Source of the DNA: Tridacna crocea
Lineage: Eukaryota; Mollusca; Bivalvia; Cardiida; Cardiidae
Direction: 5' to 3'
Length of the DNA: 64,000 nucleotides
NCBI GenBank assembly: GCA_943736015.1
Contig: OX031072.1
Coordinates: 10,815,501-10,879,500, forward strand
Below the pieces are notes generated by a model that worked only from the letters and a program-made list of their open reading frames with translations, made no database searches and was not told the origin of the DNA. Made by a program: the position numbers and the translations under genes. This document shows, piece after piece, positions 1-10,210 of the stretch (its first letter is position 1; each line of letters opens with the position of its first letter).

Positions 1-668
1 TGTCATTGCTTTCATGTGTTCCACTAGTTCTAGTAGCGTCAATGAAGGTGATTTACCAGTGGTTATTGTTTAAGGATGCACTTTTCTTGGTAACCTGTAC
101 CTGAGAGTAGCGCAAGGTACATTAAATATATAGTGGCCGTGTTAAATGTCGTGTTCTTCTCTAAAATTTCGTGTTAAGGTTTCTTAAGTGCAACATGAGA
201 ATATTGTTTATTTGTTCATCTGATCGTTCATGAGTTGGGCTTTAATTAAAATGGAGGAAGCAAATATCAGTTAAGGACCGTGGAACCAAAACTTATCTAT
301 AAAGATTTGCTTGGCCTTAGCAAAATTTGTTTTGTCACATGATTTTCATTCATAAAATGTAAACATTTGCAGATGAAATGTCTCAGACGTGTTTACAGTT
401 GTATTTCGTGACTTTAGAGGTGATTTTTGACGAAAAAAAATTGCATTACGAAAATACATAGGAAAACAGTGAGAGGACATAAAAATCAAAATAAATATCA
501 GCTTACATCTCAATTTGGGGTGAAAACTATTGGAATGTATTTACTATGATGTAGTAAAAACTTTTCGCACTGTAAGTCTCGCGCACTCTGAAACATCACG
601 AGATTTTTATGAAAATAAGAAAGGTGGCGGAGTTAGGGCAGTGGCGCAGTTAGGGCACTCGATGATAT
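1..668 (-). mobile_element. Inverted copy of a ~1-kb TIR element (cut by window start)
   Basis: This segment is close to the reverse complement of 10728-11397, aligning over nearly its whole length with scattered differences. Its inner end is the terminus GTGGCGCAGTTAGGGCACTC followed by GATGATAT (640-668), which matches both ends of the complete copy at 10728-11748. The rest of this copy lies before position 1. No coding potential is seen. Confidence 0.8.
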
Positions 669-675
669 TTGTGTT

Positions 676-900
676 TGAGCTATGCTCTGTTAAAAGGAGG
701 CTTCATGTATCTGTGAAAAGTGTCAACCCAGGTCGGCTTGCGCAATCACCTGAAAGGGCCCAAAACTTTCTACCGTTGGTTAATGTCTGCTATGTCTGCT
801 TTTCATTTTTTCTTTGGAAGGCATGCATGCAAACTGGATGTGGAAGCCTGGGCTTGCGGACTTCTGCTTGTTTACATGCCTCACAATGTTTGTGAAATTG
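676..900 (+). repeat. Fragment of the GCTCTG-type dispersed repeat (family R3)
   Basis: It contains the family hallmarks: GCTCTGTTAAAAGGAGGCTT, then GTGAAAAGTGTCAACCCAGG. Other copies are at 6765-7020, 36840-36940, 37110-37440, 45652-45870, 52745-52940, 56305-56540 and 62650-62860. The part after about 760 is diverged. No protein is recognisable. Confidence 0.55.
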
Positions 901-977
901 AGAGCAACGTCTGCTCTGAGCAGGCACTAGAATGCATGCCATCCACAATTCAAGAGTCCCAATATAGAGAATTTTAA

Positions 978-1200
978 CCCTGTACCAAACGGCAACATTG
1001 TAGACATATCCAAATTGAAAGCATTTGCAGAGGACAACTTCTTAGAACTGCTCCGATGATGCAGTTTTTCTTTAATAGGGTAAAAAACTTTGTGGAAAAG
1101 GGAGAAAATGCTGGTTACTAGCATTTTCTCCTTTTCCCACAATGTTTTCAAAAGGCGTCGTCCACAGGGTAGTCAAAAGTCATCATTGTGTAGTAAAGGG
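978..1200 (-). mobile_element. M1 hairpin MITE, copy 1
   Basis: TTAA lies on both sides (974-977 and 1201-1204). The B end is on the left (tgtaccaaac), the core hairpin GGAGAAAATGCTGG / CCAGCATTTTCTCC (slightly mismatched) is in the middle, and the A end with GTAGTAAAGGG is on the right. Confidence 0.85.
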
Positions 1201-1442
1201 TTAAACATGGCCTGCAGATTCCATTTTGGCCTTATACACCTAACAGGACACACTGTACCCCTAAGTCACTGGATAGTTTTGATGTTATTTTTGTAAATGT
1301 GGCTCTGCTAGCCATGAAGGCTGATAATTGGATTTGGTTTGATGCTTTTTGCAGATGATCAAACCCCCTTTTGGCAGAGTATTACAGAAGAGATGGCAGA
1401 CAAAAAGTTTGAAATACATGTACTAACCATAGAGTGACATAG

Positions 1443-1601
1443 ATGCCACAAATGGAGATAAAGTCTGCGGCTTGTGCTTGAAGAACACATCCAAGTATAC
1501 ATGTCCCAGATGTAACACTGCATATTGTGCACTTGGCTGCTATCAATCTGACAAACATAGGGATTGCTCAGAGATGTTCTATAAGGACTGCTTCATGGAA
1601 G
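1443..1601 (+). CDS. ZNHIT2: ZNHIT2 zf-HIT exon
   Basis: The frame reads DKVCGLCLKNTSKYTCPRCN, then TAYCALGCYQSDKHRDCSEM, then FYKDCFME, and ends at a donor (G|GTTAAC, phase 1). The CX2C...CX2C...CX3C...HX3C spacing is that of the HIT-type zinc finger, and the residues after it (FYKD) match the usual ZNHIT2 continuation (FYRD). In the family this treble-clef finger sits at the extreme N terminus and takes part in RUVBL1/2 (R2TP) binding. The left edge is uncertain: the frame is closed by a stop (TAG, overlapping the CATAGAGTGAC stretch) just upstream, so an acceptor near 1442 and a short first exon further upstream are assumed. The gene continues at 10211 and 12970. Confidence 0.8.
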
Positions 1602-1656
1602 GTTAACCATTTTATTTAGAGTCGTTGGTCTATTAGTCTTGCTTCTCATCTGTTAA

Positions 1657-1867
1657 CCCTTTACCAAAAAATCCCTGGTTTTAATAACCCAGAGAAAGAA
1701 GCCTTATGAAAACACTGTTAGAAAATGCTGGCAACCAGCATTTTCTCCTTTTCCTAAAATGTTTTCTACTCTTCTAAAGTCAAGTTTCAATTTTTGAGTC
1801 ATTTACTTTGTCGTCTGCAAATACTTTTTATTGGAACAAGTCAAACATTTTGTTTTTTGGTAAAGAT
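1657..1867 (+). mobile_element. M1 hairpin MITE, copy 2
   Basis: TTAA lies on both sides (1653-1656 and 1868-1871). The A end is on the left (CCCTTTACCA, then the AACCCAGAGAAAGAAGCC block) and the B end on the right (TTTTTTGGTAAAGAT). The left arm of the core is partly deleted. It starts about 50 bp after the ZNHIT2 zf-HIT exon. Confidence 0.85.
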
Positions 1868-1950
1868 TTAACACAATGTTCATCATGTGCATTTACAGAC
1901 AAAAATGTTTTAAACAAAACGTGGCTAAAATAATAGGATTTTTATTTAAG

Positions 1951-2059
1951 ACCTTTACCAAACGATAGAGTATTAGACTGGTCCAAATTGAAGGCATTTG
2001 CAGAAGTACACAATAAACAAACTTCAAAAACTGAAATTTGTTTACAGCAGGGTAGAAAA
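1951..2059 (-). mobile_element. M1 MITE half copy joined to the next copy
   Basis: The B half of M1 (CCTTTACCAAACGATAGAG through GGTAGAAAACAT) runs directly into the B half of the complete copy at 2061. It therefore looks like a copy cut at its core by, or recombined with, its neighbour. Confidence 0.75.
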
Positions 2060-2060
2060 C

Positions 2061-2281
2061 ATTTACCAAACAATAAAATTTTAGACTGGTCCCAATTGAA
2101 AGCATTTGTAGACGACAAAATAAACAAACTTCAAAAATTGAATTTTTTTTCCCTGCAAGGTAGAAAACGGTGTGGGAAAAGGAGAAAATGCTGGTTACCA
2201 GCATTTTCTCCTTTTCCCGCAATGCTTTCAAAAGCCTCCTGTCTCAGGGTCTTAAATACCAGGGATTGTTTGGTGAAAGGT
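2061..2281 (-). mobile_element. M1 hairpin MITE, copy 3
   Basis: The B end is on the left, the core GGAGAAAATGCTGGTTACC is perfect on both arms (about 2175-2210), and the A end with TTGTTTGGTGAAAGG is on the right. The right TTAA has decayed. Confidence 0.85.
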
Positions 2282-2308
2282 AAAATGTAATACAAAAGAT
2301 GCTTTTTG

Positions 2309-2365
2309 AGTATGAAAGGGTAGAAAACATTGTCGGAAAAGGAGAAAATGCTGGTTACTATCTTA
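2309..2365 (-). mobile_element. M1 MITE fragment
   Basis: Only the inner left arm is left (GGGTAGAAAACATTGTCGG, GGAGAAAATGCTGGTTACT); the rest is missing. Confidence 0.65.
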
Positions 2366-2442
2366 TTGATGGGAGAGTTATGCGGTCTGTGACTTTTTAA
2401 CCTTTTAAAGTGCCTTTCACTACTATAGTTGGTTTTGCAACC

Positions 2443-2913
2443 AATGTAGATCAAGACCAGACTGCATAAAACATGCTGTCTGATCTTTGATGTACACTGT
2501 CTGGTCTACTTTGCTGAAACATTCTTGACAAATCAGCCTTGACCTTGTATTAATTTTGGTGTTATTTCTAGATTTAAACAGAGCTGCAGATAAGAGGGAG
2601 CAATGGTATTCTAAATCCATTATTTCACTTGGAAACCCTATGTTGTGGGCACCCATTAGAATTGTCTTGATGTCTGATCCACGATCTACACTGTCTGGTC
2701 TACGTTGATGAGACATTCTTGACAAATCAGCCTTGACCTTGCATTTATTTGGGTGTTATTTCTAGATTTAAACAGAGCTCCAGATAACAGGGAGTGGTGT
2801 TATTCTTAATCAGTTATTTCTCTTGGAAACCATATGTTGTGTGTACTCATTAGAATTGTCTTGATTAGTCGATTCTAATGAGTATTCACAACATAAGGTT
2901 TAGTGGAGAATAC
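2443..2913. repeat. Tandem 194-bp duplication with M2-type hairpin
   Basis: An M2-like start (GATCAAGACCAGACTGCA, about 2450) leads into two direct copies of a roughly 194-bp block; ATTCTTGACAAATCAGCCTT occurs at 2521 and 2715. The right part (2820-2913 plus 3139-3195) matches 42690-42850, including an imperfect hairpin around ATTAGAATTGTC / TTCTAATGAGT. It is interrupted at 2914 by an M1 copy. Confidence 0.7.
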
Positions 2914-2917
2914 TTAA

Positions 2918-3138
2918 CTCTTTACCACATGAGAAAATTTCAGACCGGTCCAAATTGATAGCATTTGCAAACGACAATGTAAGTGTGACTGAAAAATTGA
3001 AATTTGGTTTTGGAAGGGTAGAAAACATTGTGGGAAAAGGAAAAAATGCTGGTTACCAGCATTTTCTCCTTTTCCCACAATGTTTTCAAAAGGCTTCTTT
3101 CTCAGGGTCGTTAAAAGTCGGGATTGTGTGGTAAAGAG
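2918..3138 (-). mobile_element. M1 hairpin MITE with in-window empty site
   Basis: The left TTAA is at 2914-2917 and the right one has mutated to TTCA (3139-3142). The host repeat is also present without the MITE near 42787-42797 (GGAGAATAATTAATATT), so the insertion point was a TTAA. The core hairpin is nearly perfect. Confidence 0.9.
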
Positions 3139-3198
3139 TTCATTGATATTATCAATTTTGAAATCAAGTTCAATCCTTGTATCTGGAGCTCTGTTTAA

Positions 3199-3345
3199 CC
3201 CTTTACCAAACAATCCTTAGTTTTTATAACCCTGAGGAAGAAGCCTTTTGAAAACATTATGGAAAAAGGAGAAAATGCTGGTAATCAGCATTAATTTTGC
3301 CCTTTACCCCCCCATAATGTTTTCTACTCTTGTAACGTCTAGTTT
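3199..3345 (+). mobile_element. M1 MITE, right side truncated
   Basis: TTAA at 3195-3198 is followed by CCCTTTACCAAACAATCC and the A block. The second arm is damaged (a run of C) and the B end is replaced by the tandem-repeat Helitron-like sequence. Confidence 0.75.
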
Positions 3346-4361
3346 CAATTTTTCATTCGTATTTGCCTCCAAATGTTTTCTCTGCTCTACTTCATACTGT
3401 CTATGAGTGATTTCCCTTTGAATGAAAATTTTACAGCATTTTCTGCTTGTCTGGAATATAACTTTATCATCTACAGCCTGAACATCTTCAAATTTGATAT
3501 GCGTGATTGTTGAAAAATTACGGAGTGCATTGCACAAGAACCATAACTTCCTAGCACAAATTTTGAGTTAATTCCCCCCTGACCTTCATTTTTATAGCAT
3601 TTCTTGCTTGTCCGGAGCAAAACTTTGTCATCTTAAGGAGGAATGACTTGAAATTTGGTATGCTTATTTGTTGCAATACATGTATTTGGAAGTGCAGTGC
3701 CTAAGAAATGTAACTGTACCTTGTGCTGTCTTTAAGTTATTTCCCTTTGAATGTCATTTTTACAGCATTTAGTGCCTGCCCTGAATATAACCAACGGTTA
3801 TAAAAAATTTTTACCGTGGATAATTTGTTTGCTCGTCAATAACTTTTTTATCAGGTGTTGTTTAAAAAATCTAACACATCAAGCAAATTCCCGGAGTCCT
3901 TCCGCCTTCTCTGCTTCAAACCAAATTCTTATCGGTCATGTATTAACGGAATTATTGAAGATTTTCTTACCTGAAGTTGCGGAATTTTTTCAAATAACGG
4001 TCATTGTTGTTGTTGTTGTGTCACATGATTCCCCGCCGTGATAACTGTCATCTTAAGTCAGAATGACTTCAAACTTGGTATGCATCTTTTTTGCTATATT
4101 ACAGAGTACAGTGCGCAAGAACAATAACTCTACCTAGCGCGAAGTTTGAGTATTTCCACTTCGATCTTTTAATTTTTATAGTATTTCTTGCTTGTATGGA
4201 ATGTATCTTCAAAGTCTCAAGTTAAATTGCAACTATTTGCTGCTCTTGTTTCATTATCATTTGGCCTTGAACCTTGTTATTTGGTATATATCTTTATTTT
4301 AGACCTGTGCTGCTTGGTACTCAGGTGAGCGATATAGGACCATCATGGTCCTCTTGTTTTT
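3345..4361 (+). mobile_element. Helitron-like non-autonomous element with degenerate tandem units
   Basis: Four or so diverged units of roughly 180 bp repeat TTTTTATAGCATTTCTTGC, ACTTCAAACTTGGTATGC and CACAAGAACCATAACT. The right end (about 4317-4361) reads CTCAGGTGAGCGATATAGGA followed by a short hairpin, GGACCAT|CATGGTCC, and CTCTTGTTTT. A 3' hairpin a few bases before the terminus is what Helitrons and helentrons have; this particular ending is, to my knowledge, common in mollusc genomes (from memory, not searched). No Rep/helicase is encoded here. Confidence 0.6.
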
Positions 4362-4460
4362 TATATTTCATGAATTTTCATTTAACTCTATACTCGACAT
4401 AAATATTAGGTATATATTATAAAATAACATATTCAAAAGAATCAGCTGATGATATATTAA

Positions 4461-4664
4461 CCGTTAGCCTGCTAAATAACAAAAATGAAATTTTCAATTC
4501 AGATAGTGATAACCTAAATATTGCTGTTTCAAAGTTATGTTTTGCGGGATGATATCTCCCTATCGGAAGTGTAGATCCAAGATCAGACTGCACATTCTGT
4601 GCAATCTGATCTTGATCAACACTGTCAGCAAAATGTCAGCAAGTCACACTTAGCAGCCAAAGGG
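4461..4664 (+). mobile_element. M2 hairpin MITE
   Basis: TTAA lies on both sides (4457-4460 and 4665-4668). The ends are inverted: CCGTTAGCCTGCTAAAT on the left and TTAGCAGCCAAAGGG on the right. The centre is a hairpin, AAGATCAGACTGCACA / TGTGCAATCTGATCTT. This copy defines the M2 family. Confidence 0.8.
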
Positions 4665-4926
4665 TTAACTGCAGCTAAAATGATTCAACTCGGTCAATTT
4701 GTGAAAATGGAGCAAATATTACTTTTATGGTAATCAGTGTTTTCTCCATGTTCAAAAGAATATTTTCAAAAGGCTTTGTTCTCTTGGTTATTAAAACTCC
4801 AGATTGTGTGGTAATTGGTTAATAGGATACATTTTGAGTCTCATTTTCCTCTGATATTATTGATATAAATTGTATCTAAGTTGTTTCTATTTACATTTAA
4901 TTTGTATGACAATGTTACAGCATTAA

Positions 4927-5063
4927 CCCTTTATCACATGATTCCAGGGTTTAACGACCCTGAGGAAGAGTGCTTTTGAGGACATTTTCGGAAAAGGAGA
5001 AAATACTGGTTATTGGCAATTTCACCTTTTCTCAAATGCCTTCTACACTTCCAAAGAGAAATA
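4927..5063 (+). mobile_element. M1 MITE, B end missing
   Basis: TTAA (4923-4926) is followed by CCCTTTATCACATGATTCC and an intact A half; the hairpin is imperfect and the copy ends after the second arm. Confidence 0.75.
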
Positions 5064-5216
5064 CAACTTTTAGCTATAATGGCTGAAAGCCACTAAAGCT
5101 TATGTTATGGATTGGTTGCAGTCATTCGTTTGTTGGACTTTTCCTTGTTTATGCAATCAAGTCTACATTTGACATTTGTAGGCATTTTTTCCATTAATTT
5201 GAACAATAGCTGGACA

Positions 5217-5312
5217 TTGCACAAGAACCATAACTTCCTAGCACAAATTTTGAGTTAATTCCCCCCTGACCTTCATTTTTATAGCATTTCTTGCTTGTCC
5301 GGAGCAAAACTA
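5217..5312 (+). repeat. ~95-bp near-identical repeat of 3530-3626
   Basis: The stretch from TGCACAAGAACCATAACTTC to GTCCGGAGCAAAACT is virtually identical to 3530-3626, although the surrounding units are strongly diverged. This points to a recent copying or conversion event. Confidence 0.8.
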
Positions 5313-5329
5313 TATACCTAATATTTATG

Positions 5330-5800
5330 ACTTTTGAAAAATACATGACAATCAGCAAGGGAAAAGTAGCCATTTTTAGTTAAAAATGTACATTTTTTTG
5401 TATACAGAATAAAACTCTGTATTTGTTTTTGGATTTTCGTGAAACTTGCATAGTTCATTTATATCATCATTACCTTGAACCCTTTTGAGTTGGAAAAAAA
5501 TAAAACGTTGACAATCAGCAAGGGAAAGTAGCTATATTAAGTTGAAAACTGACATTTCTTGTTCATGTGATGAAGTCCACATTAATTAAGTTTTGTCGTC
5601 AGACTTTCATTAAATTATCACAGTTGCTTTATATTATTAATTGCCTGCACTCAATTGATTTGGAAAAAAAAATCAAAGAAATGTTAAGCAAAAGGTAGCT
5701 TTTTCTTATATGTATACAGTATGGCTGTTCAAAATATATTTCTGTTAGAATTTAGTTAAGATTTTATGTACTTTTTGTCAAATGTTTAAACCTTTTTAAC
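5330..5800. repeat. Degenerate tandem repeat, about 170-bp units
   Basis: Three diverged units share GACAATCAGCAAGGGAAA, GTAGC and a GTATACAG or similar motif at spacing of roughly 165-175 bp. It is AT-rich and non-coding. Confidence 0.6.
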
Positions 5801-5815
5801 AGTGAATGCAATTAA

Positions 5816-6035
5816 GCCTTTACTACACAATCACGACTTTTAACACCCCTATGAAAGAAGCCTTTTGAAAACATTGTATGAAAAGGAGAAAATGCTGGTA
5901 ACCAGCATTTTCTCCTTTTCACACAATGTTTTTTCCCTTCCTAAAACAAATCTCAACTCTTTAGTCACATTCATTTTGCCGTCTGGAAATACTTTCAATT
6001 TGGACCAGTCTAAAATATTGTTGTTTGGTAATGAG
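5816..6035 (+). mobile_element. M1 hairpin MITE
   Basis: TTAA lies on both sides (5812-5815 and 6036-6039). It is a complete A-core-B copy with centre GGTAACC and a nearly perfect hairpin (AAAAGGAGAAAATGCTGG and its complement). Confidence 0.9.
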
Positions 6036-6079
6036 TTAATGTGAGCGAAGTACCCATGGTGCACAAATATATGTGTTAT

Positions 6080-6300
6080 CTCTTTACCACACAATCCCGA
6101 CTTTTAACGACCCTGAAAAAGAAAGCCTTTGAAAACATTGTAGGAAAAGGAGAAAATGCTGGTTACCAGCATTTTCTTCTTTTCCCACAATGTTTTCTAC
6201 CTTTTCCAATTCAAAATTCCATTTTTGATTCACGTTTATTTTGTCATCTGCAAATCTTTTCAACTTGGACTAGTCCAAAATTTTGTTGTTTGGTAAAGAG
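6080..6300 (+). mobile_element. M1 hairpin MITE
   Basis: The left target has decayed to TTAT (6076-6079); the right TTAA is at 6301-6304. A-core-B order, but the centre is GGTTACC, the state normally seen in the opposite orientation. Confidence 0.9.
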
Positions 6301-6445
6301 TTAAACTTGTTAGATGTACAGCATTTTCTACTGTTTCAAAATGTTTTCTCTTCTTTCACAGAGAAATCTCATAAATTACTTCTGCCAAACAATGATGGTA
6401 TTTAAATGGATTATATGTCCATCTTTTGAAAGAAGTAGGGTTTAA

Positions 6446-6666
6446 CCCTTTACTCCATAGATACTCATTTCTACGCATTGCTTGTTAGAGCCTTTTGAAA
6501 ACATTCTGGCAAAAGGTAAAATTGCTCATGACGAGCAATTTCACCTTATGCCACAATGTTTTCTACACTATCAAAAGGTGTCCTATATACAAAAGAAACA
6601 GCTTCATCCTTGGTGTTATTTAGGGTCATTTAGGGATACCATAGAAATGCCTTATGGGGTAAAGCG
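6446..6666 (+). mobile_element. M1 subfamily B MITE
   Basis: TTAA lies on both sides (6442-6445 and 6667-6670). Ends are CCCTTTACTCCATAGATAC and TTATGGGGTAAAGCG. The hairpin differs from the main family (AAATTGCTCATGACGAGCAATTT) but is still self-complementary. Sister copy at 26541-26757; a right-end fragment is at 16166-16232. Confidence 0.9.
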
Positions 6667-6764
6667 TTAATATATGTAAATTGGGTGCTGAAAGATTTAA
6701 AACAGCAATAATGATTGAACAAATCAAATTGTGTTCAAAGACATTAGTATGTACAATATATGAG

Positions 6765-7020
6765 TCATGCCAAAAGGAGGCTTAGTGTATCACCGTTATT
6801 CATGATATCAATCAAACCATCACATAACCATGGGTCTATAATGATCACTTTTTTCAATGACCAACTTAATCTTGAGGTAGACTGTTCCTTGGACATACAG
6901 AATACTAACGATAGCAGAAAGTTTTAGCCTAAGTAAGTTTGAGCAGACTGTGCTGACTGACCTGGGTCAATACTTTTGGCAGATGCATTAAGCCCCCTTT
7001 TCTCAGAGCATGGTTCATGT
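6765..7020 (-). repeat. Dispersed repeat family R3
   Basis: It carries GACTGACCTGGGTCAA and GCATTAAGCCCCCTTTTCTC (near 6955-7010). The left end has an inverted counterpart, CCAAAAGGAGGCTTAGTG (6770). Terminal inversion and a hairpin of GTCAACC/GGTTGAC type are typical of the other copies. Confidence 0.65.
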
Positions 7021-7194
7021 ATTTCATTTTGACCAAATAAAATATTCATTGAAGAAACAAAAAGATATTGTTTATTGTACAAAATAAAGTTCAATTTATC
7101 TGTAAAATTACACTTCAGTTTATTTCCCTTTCCCCCCAACCCCTCCCCCTTCTCCCCTGGACAGCAGTACAGAAAAACACTGATTTACATCAAC

Positions 7195-7310
7195 TTTTCC
7201 ATGGCTCAGTGGTAAAGCTGCTGGAATTTGTAATAGGAAAACCCAGATTCAATCGTCACTTGTCTGGTAAGAATGACCTTTGGCAGGGCACTGAAGTTGC
7301 ATAACCTAGT
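7195..7310 (+). repeat. Possible tRNA-derived SINE fragment
   Basis: GGCTCAGTGGTAAAGCTGCT, followed 30 bp later by a box-B-like GATTCAATCGTCACT, resembles a decayed tRNA-type promoter. The rest of the SINE body is not evident. Confidence 0.4.
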
Positions 7311-7474
7311 GCTGGTAAAAACCTTTACCAAACAACCTCCTATTTTAACCCCAGAATAAATGAATATGCCCTTTTCAATGAAGAAAAAATATCAAAAATT
7401 ATTGTCATTTCAATGTTGTTCTTGCCAAAACATGTAATGAAGTAGCAGAGATGATAGATACAAAATCAAGTTCC

Positions 7475-7663
7475 TTATTCACCAACCATTCTTAAGAACA
7501 TACTTTGTCTTACTCTTCAAGATTTTCTAACTGTGAAAGTAACAGAATTTCTGATTGGCTAAACCAAAATGGTTTAGCCAATCAGAAGTTCTTTTACTTT
7601 CATATTGACAAAATTCTGAATAATAAGTCTAAGAATGTTCTTAAGAATGATTGGTGAATGCGG
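7475..7663. mobile_element. Foldback MITE with CCAAT-rich stem
   Basis: Long inverted arms: TTCACCAACCATTCTTAAGA on the left pairs with TCTTAAGAATGATTGGTGAA on the right. The centre is CTGATTGGCTAAACC | GGTTTAGCCAATCAG, a nearly perfect hairpin. A related half copy lies at 41405-41515. Confidence 0.8.
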
Positions 7664-7757
7664 ACCCAAGCTACAAAGAATACCAGTATGCAGTATGACC
7701 TTGATCTATGATGCTCAGAAAATTAAGTCGGTTGCAGTTCTTTATGAGTTACGGTAA

Positions 7758-7979
7758 CCCATTACCACACAGTCCTTACTTTTTGACAGCCGTAAGAAAG
7801 AAGCCGCTTAAAAAACACTGTGGGAAAAGGAGAAAATGCTGCTAACCAGCATTTTCTCCTTTTCCCACAATGTTTCTACCTGTCACAAAACAAATTTCGA
7901 ATTTTCAGTCACTTTCATTTTGTCGTCTGCAAATGCTTTAGATTGGGACAAGCCTAAACTTTTGTCCTTTGGTAATGAG
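7758..7979 (+). mobile_element. M1 hairpin MITE
   Basis: The right TTAA is at 7980-7983 and the left one has changed to GTAA (7754-7757). Complete A-core-B copy with centre GCTAACC. Confidence 0.9.
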
Positions 7980-8221
7980 TTAATAACCATGAGGAAGCAA
8001 ACATTTTGGCAAAAAGCAAACTTTGGTCAGAATTGCTGTAAATTTGAGGTTTGTTTGGTGGAGGGTCCCTCAAATCCTACTTGTGAAAGTGTTGAGAAAA
8101 CCCATCTCAACCACCAAAGCAAAGGGTAACCCTAACTTTATGTTATACTTGTGATTGCTTCTTTGCTAAGGCCATTATTGTTCTTTATTGTTATTAATTA
8201 TTGAAATTTAAACCTTTATCA

Positions 8222-9905
8222 ATTGGACGACCAGTTTTTTTGCCAGGAAAACGACATTGGAAAAAAACAGTATTCATCATGAAACTAAGGCAGCCTGTGG
8301 TGGGGTAAAACATCCAATTCATTCATTCATTCATTCATCTAATAGTTTTTGCGACTTATATCTAAGTTCCTGTATTTAATATACACTTTGACTTCATTCC
8401 ACACTGTTTACATTGATTTTCGTCCGCGGGAAGGTATGTGTGGTATTGAACGGGTATATGGCTTAAATTATGAAAAATTTATGGTCAAAGGGAGAAAACT
8501 CGTACATACTGACATCAATTCCTTAATACCAGAGTTACATCCCTTTTATTTGTGGACAGCATAAAACCCAAGACGAATTTATCATTTCCGGCAGGTTGGC
8601 AGGTTTGTGAACTGAAGACGATCCGTATCAAAAAAAAAAATCGTGAAGCTGTCATTATTTTTGGTATAGTTTAAGACTGGATTGTAGATGCTGCTACTCC
8701 TTCAAACATCGTGACAGAAGAAAGAAAAGCCAGTTGCAGACATGGATACTATTTTGTAAATAAGTGGTAGTCTCTCTTGCATTTTGTCACATTTGTAAAC
8801 AAGGCGACCGCCAAAATTCAAACTTGGAAATAACAGTATTCGGTTATCAAAGTAAGAGCTCAGGTAGAGTATACATGTATAATTATACAGTTTATCAAGT
8901 GATCCATGTTTACAATAAATAAGCTTACTTATATATTACAATTTAAACCCATAAACCAATGACACGTTTTCGTTCAACTAGGTTTTCGAGGTCACTAACA
9001 AATATCGATAATATGAACTGAATAATCACACTCCAATCGTTTCTTCGATCATTTACCGTAAGGGACATGGGACAGAAATTGAAAACATACAGGTCTGAAT
9101 CTTCCAACCTAATAAATGCAGATGAAAAGAATGATTTTTCCCAATAATATTGATGTTGATTCCAGTTTAGACCCCCACCCCCTTCTTTTTTATTGAGTGG
9201 AAGATTATAAGAGGCGAAGTCACTTTCTTTTAATTTGAACACTTCCCGTAGACATTGAATTTATTTAAAATAATGCAATGTCCAGCATCCTGCCTTTGAC
9301 AAAAAATACCGGCTGGCAAACCGTAACTTTGAGAACAGAACTGACTAAACTTTGGTTTACAAGTTTATGAACGTACAGTTTGATCTTGAATCTGCACGAG
9401 CCAGTCAGAGACTTTTGCCAAAAGAAAACTCCTTTGAAAGGTAAAGATTTGGTTTTTAACATCGGCTTAAAAGTTTATTTTTTCAGCAGGATAAGGGTTA
9501 ACAGAGGGTCCAGATTTTTCGATAGAACGTGAGGGCATAAATTAACCTTGCACCGGTTCTTAAAGTTTCGGTGACTGTAATGGTTGAAAAAAAGCTATTC
9601 CGAAGGGGGGGGGGGTGCTAATTAATAAGGGAGAGAACTCTTCATAACTTATTGATAAAACGATTGTACGAGTTTTCTCCCTTTGACCATAAAATGACAA
9701 TGCAATCCGGCGGTCAACGTTTCCAGACCCGAGCCCAATCCATAATGATATTTAGTATCTTTAATATCTTTCGTTTTCCTAATTCTAGTCCATTTTTTAT
9801 CTTTTAAAGACTATTTCCTCTCCTAGATGTATTGCTTACCACTTTACTTGCAGTTTTGCTGTATAGCTACATGTTATTATTACATGTAGTTTTCTGGTTA
9901 AGTCT
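8222..9905 (+). repeat. 1.7-kb dispersed repeat, copy A
   Basis: Collinear with 17820-19685 from TTGGACGACCAGTT to the GTTATTATTACATGTAGTT region. It contains an internal inverted pair: ATGGTCAAAGGGAGAAAACT at 8481 and its complement AGTTTTCTCCCTTTGACCAT at 9672. No conserved reading frame was seen in either copy, so it is probably a non-autonomous element or an old duplication. This copy lacks the SINE found in copy B. Confidence 0.75.
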
Positions 9906-10210
9906 TTGCGATTTTAGGCCTACCGCATTAGCAAGGTTATTTCCCTTGTCTTAACAGCCGCCACTTAGGAAAACGTTTCTTCATCTAAGAAAATGACAAA
10001 ATGACTACGTCTTGCTTACATTAATTGTTGTTTGGATTATTTCTTTATTTTTGGACCTTTAAAAGAAAAGGTTTAGCTATAAAGCCTTTATTAAAGGCTA
10101 AAACTATCTGGCATAATACCGAACACAGGAATTTGACATTCTATAACCAAAATAAATGATAGAATATGAAAAAAAAGATCTCCCTTGTAATATTTTTCTG
10201 TCAAGAGCAG

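Noticed and set aside
1392..1436. ATG at 1392 as start of ZNHIT2
   Set aside because: Its frame (MADKKFEIHVLTIE) stops before the zinc finger and joining it would need an intron of about 20 nt.
5849..6304. Many short frames containing MWEKEKMLVTSIFSFSHNVF or GKGENAGNQHFLLFPQCFLP
   Set aside because: They recur only because the M1 hairpin is open in several frames; they are not a protein family.
8943..9462. Small minus-strand frames in the 1.7-kb repeat as coding
   Set aside because: Copy B does not keep the same frames, so there is no sign of protein-level constraint.
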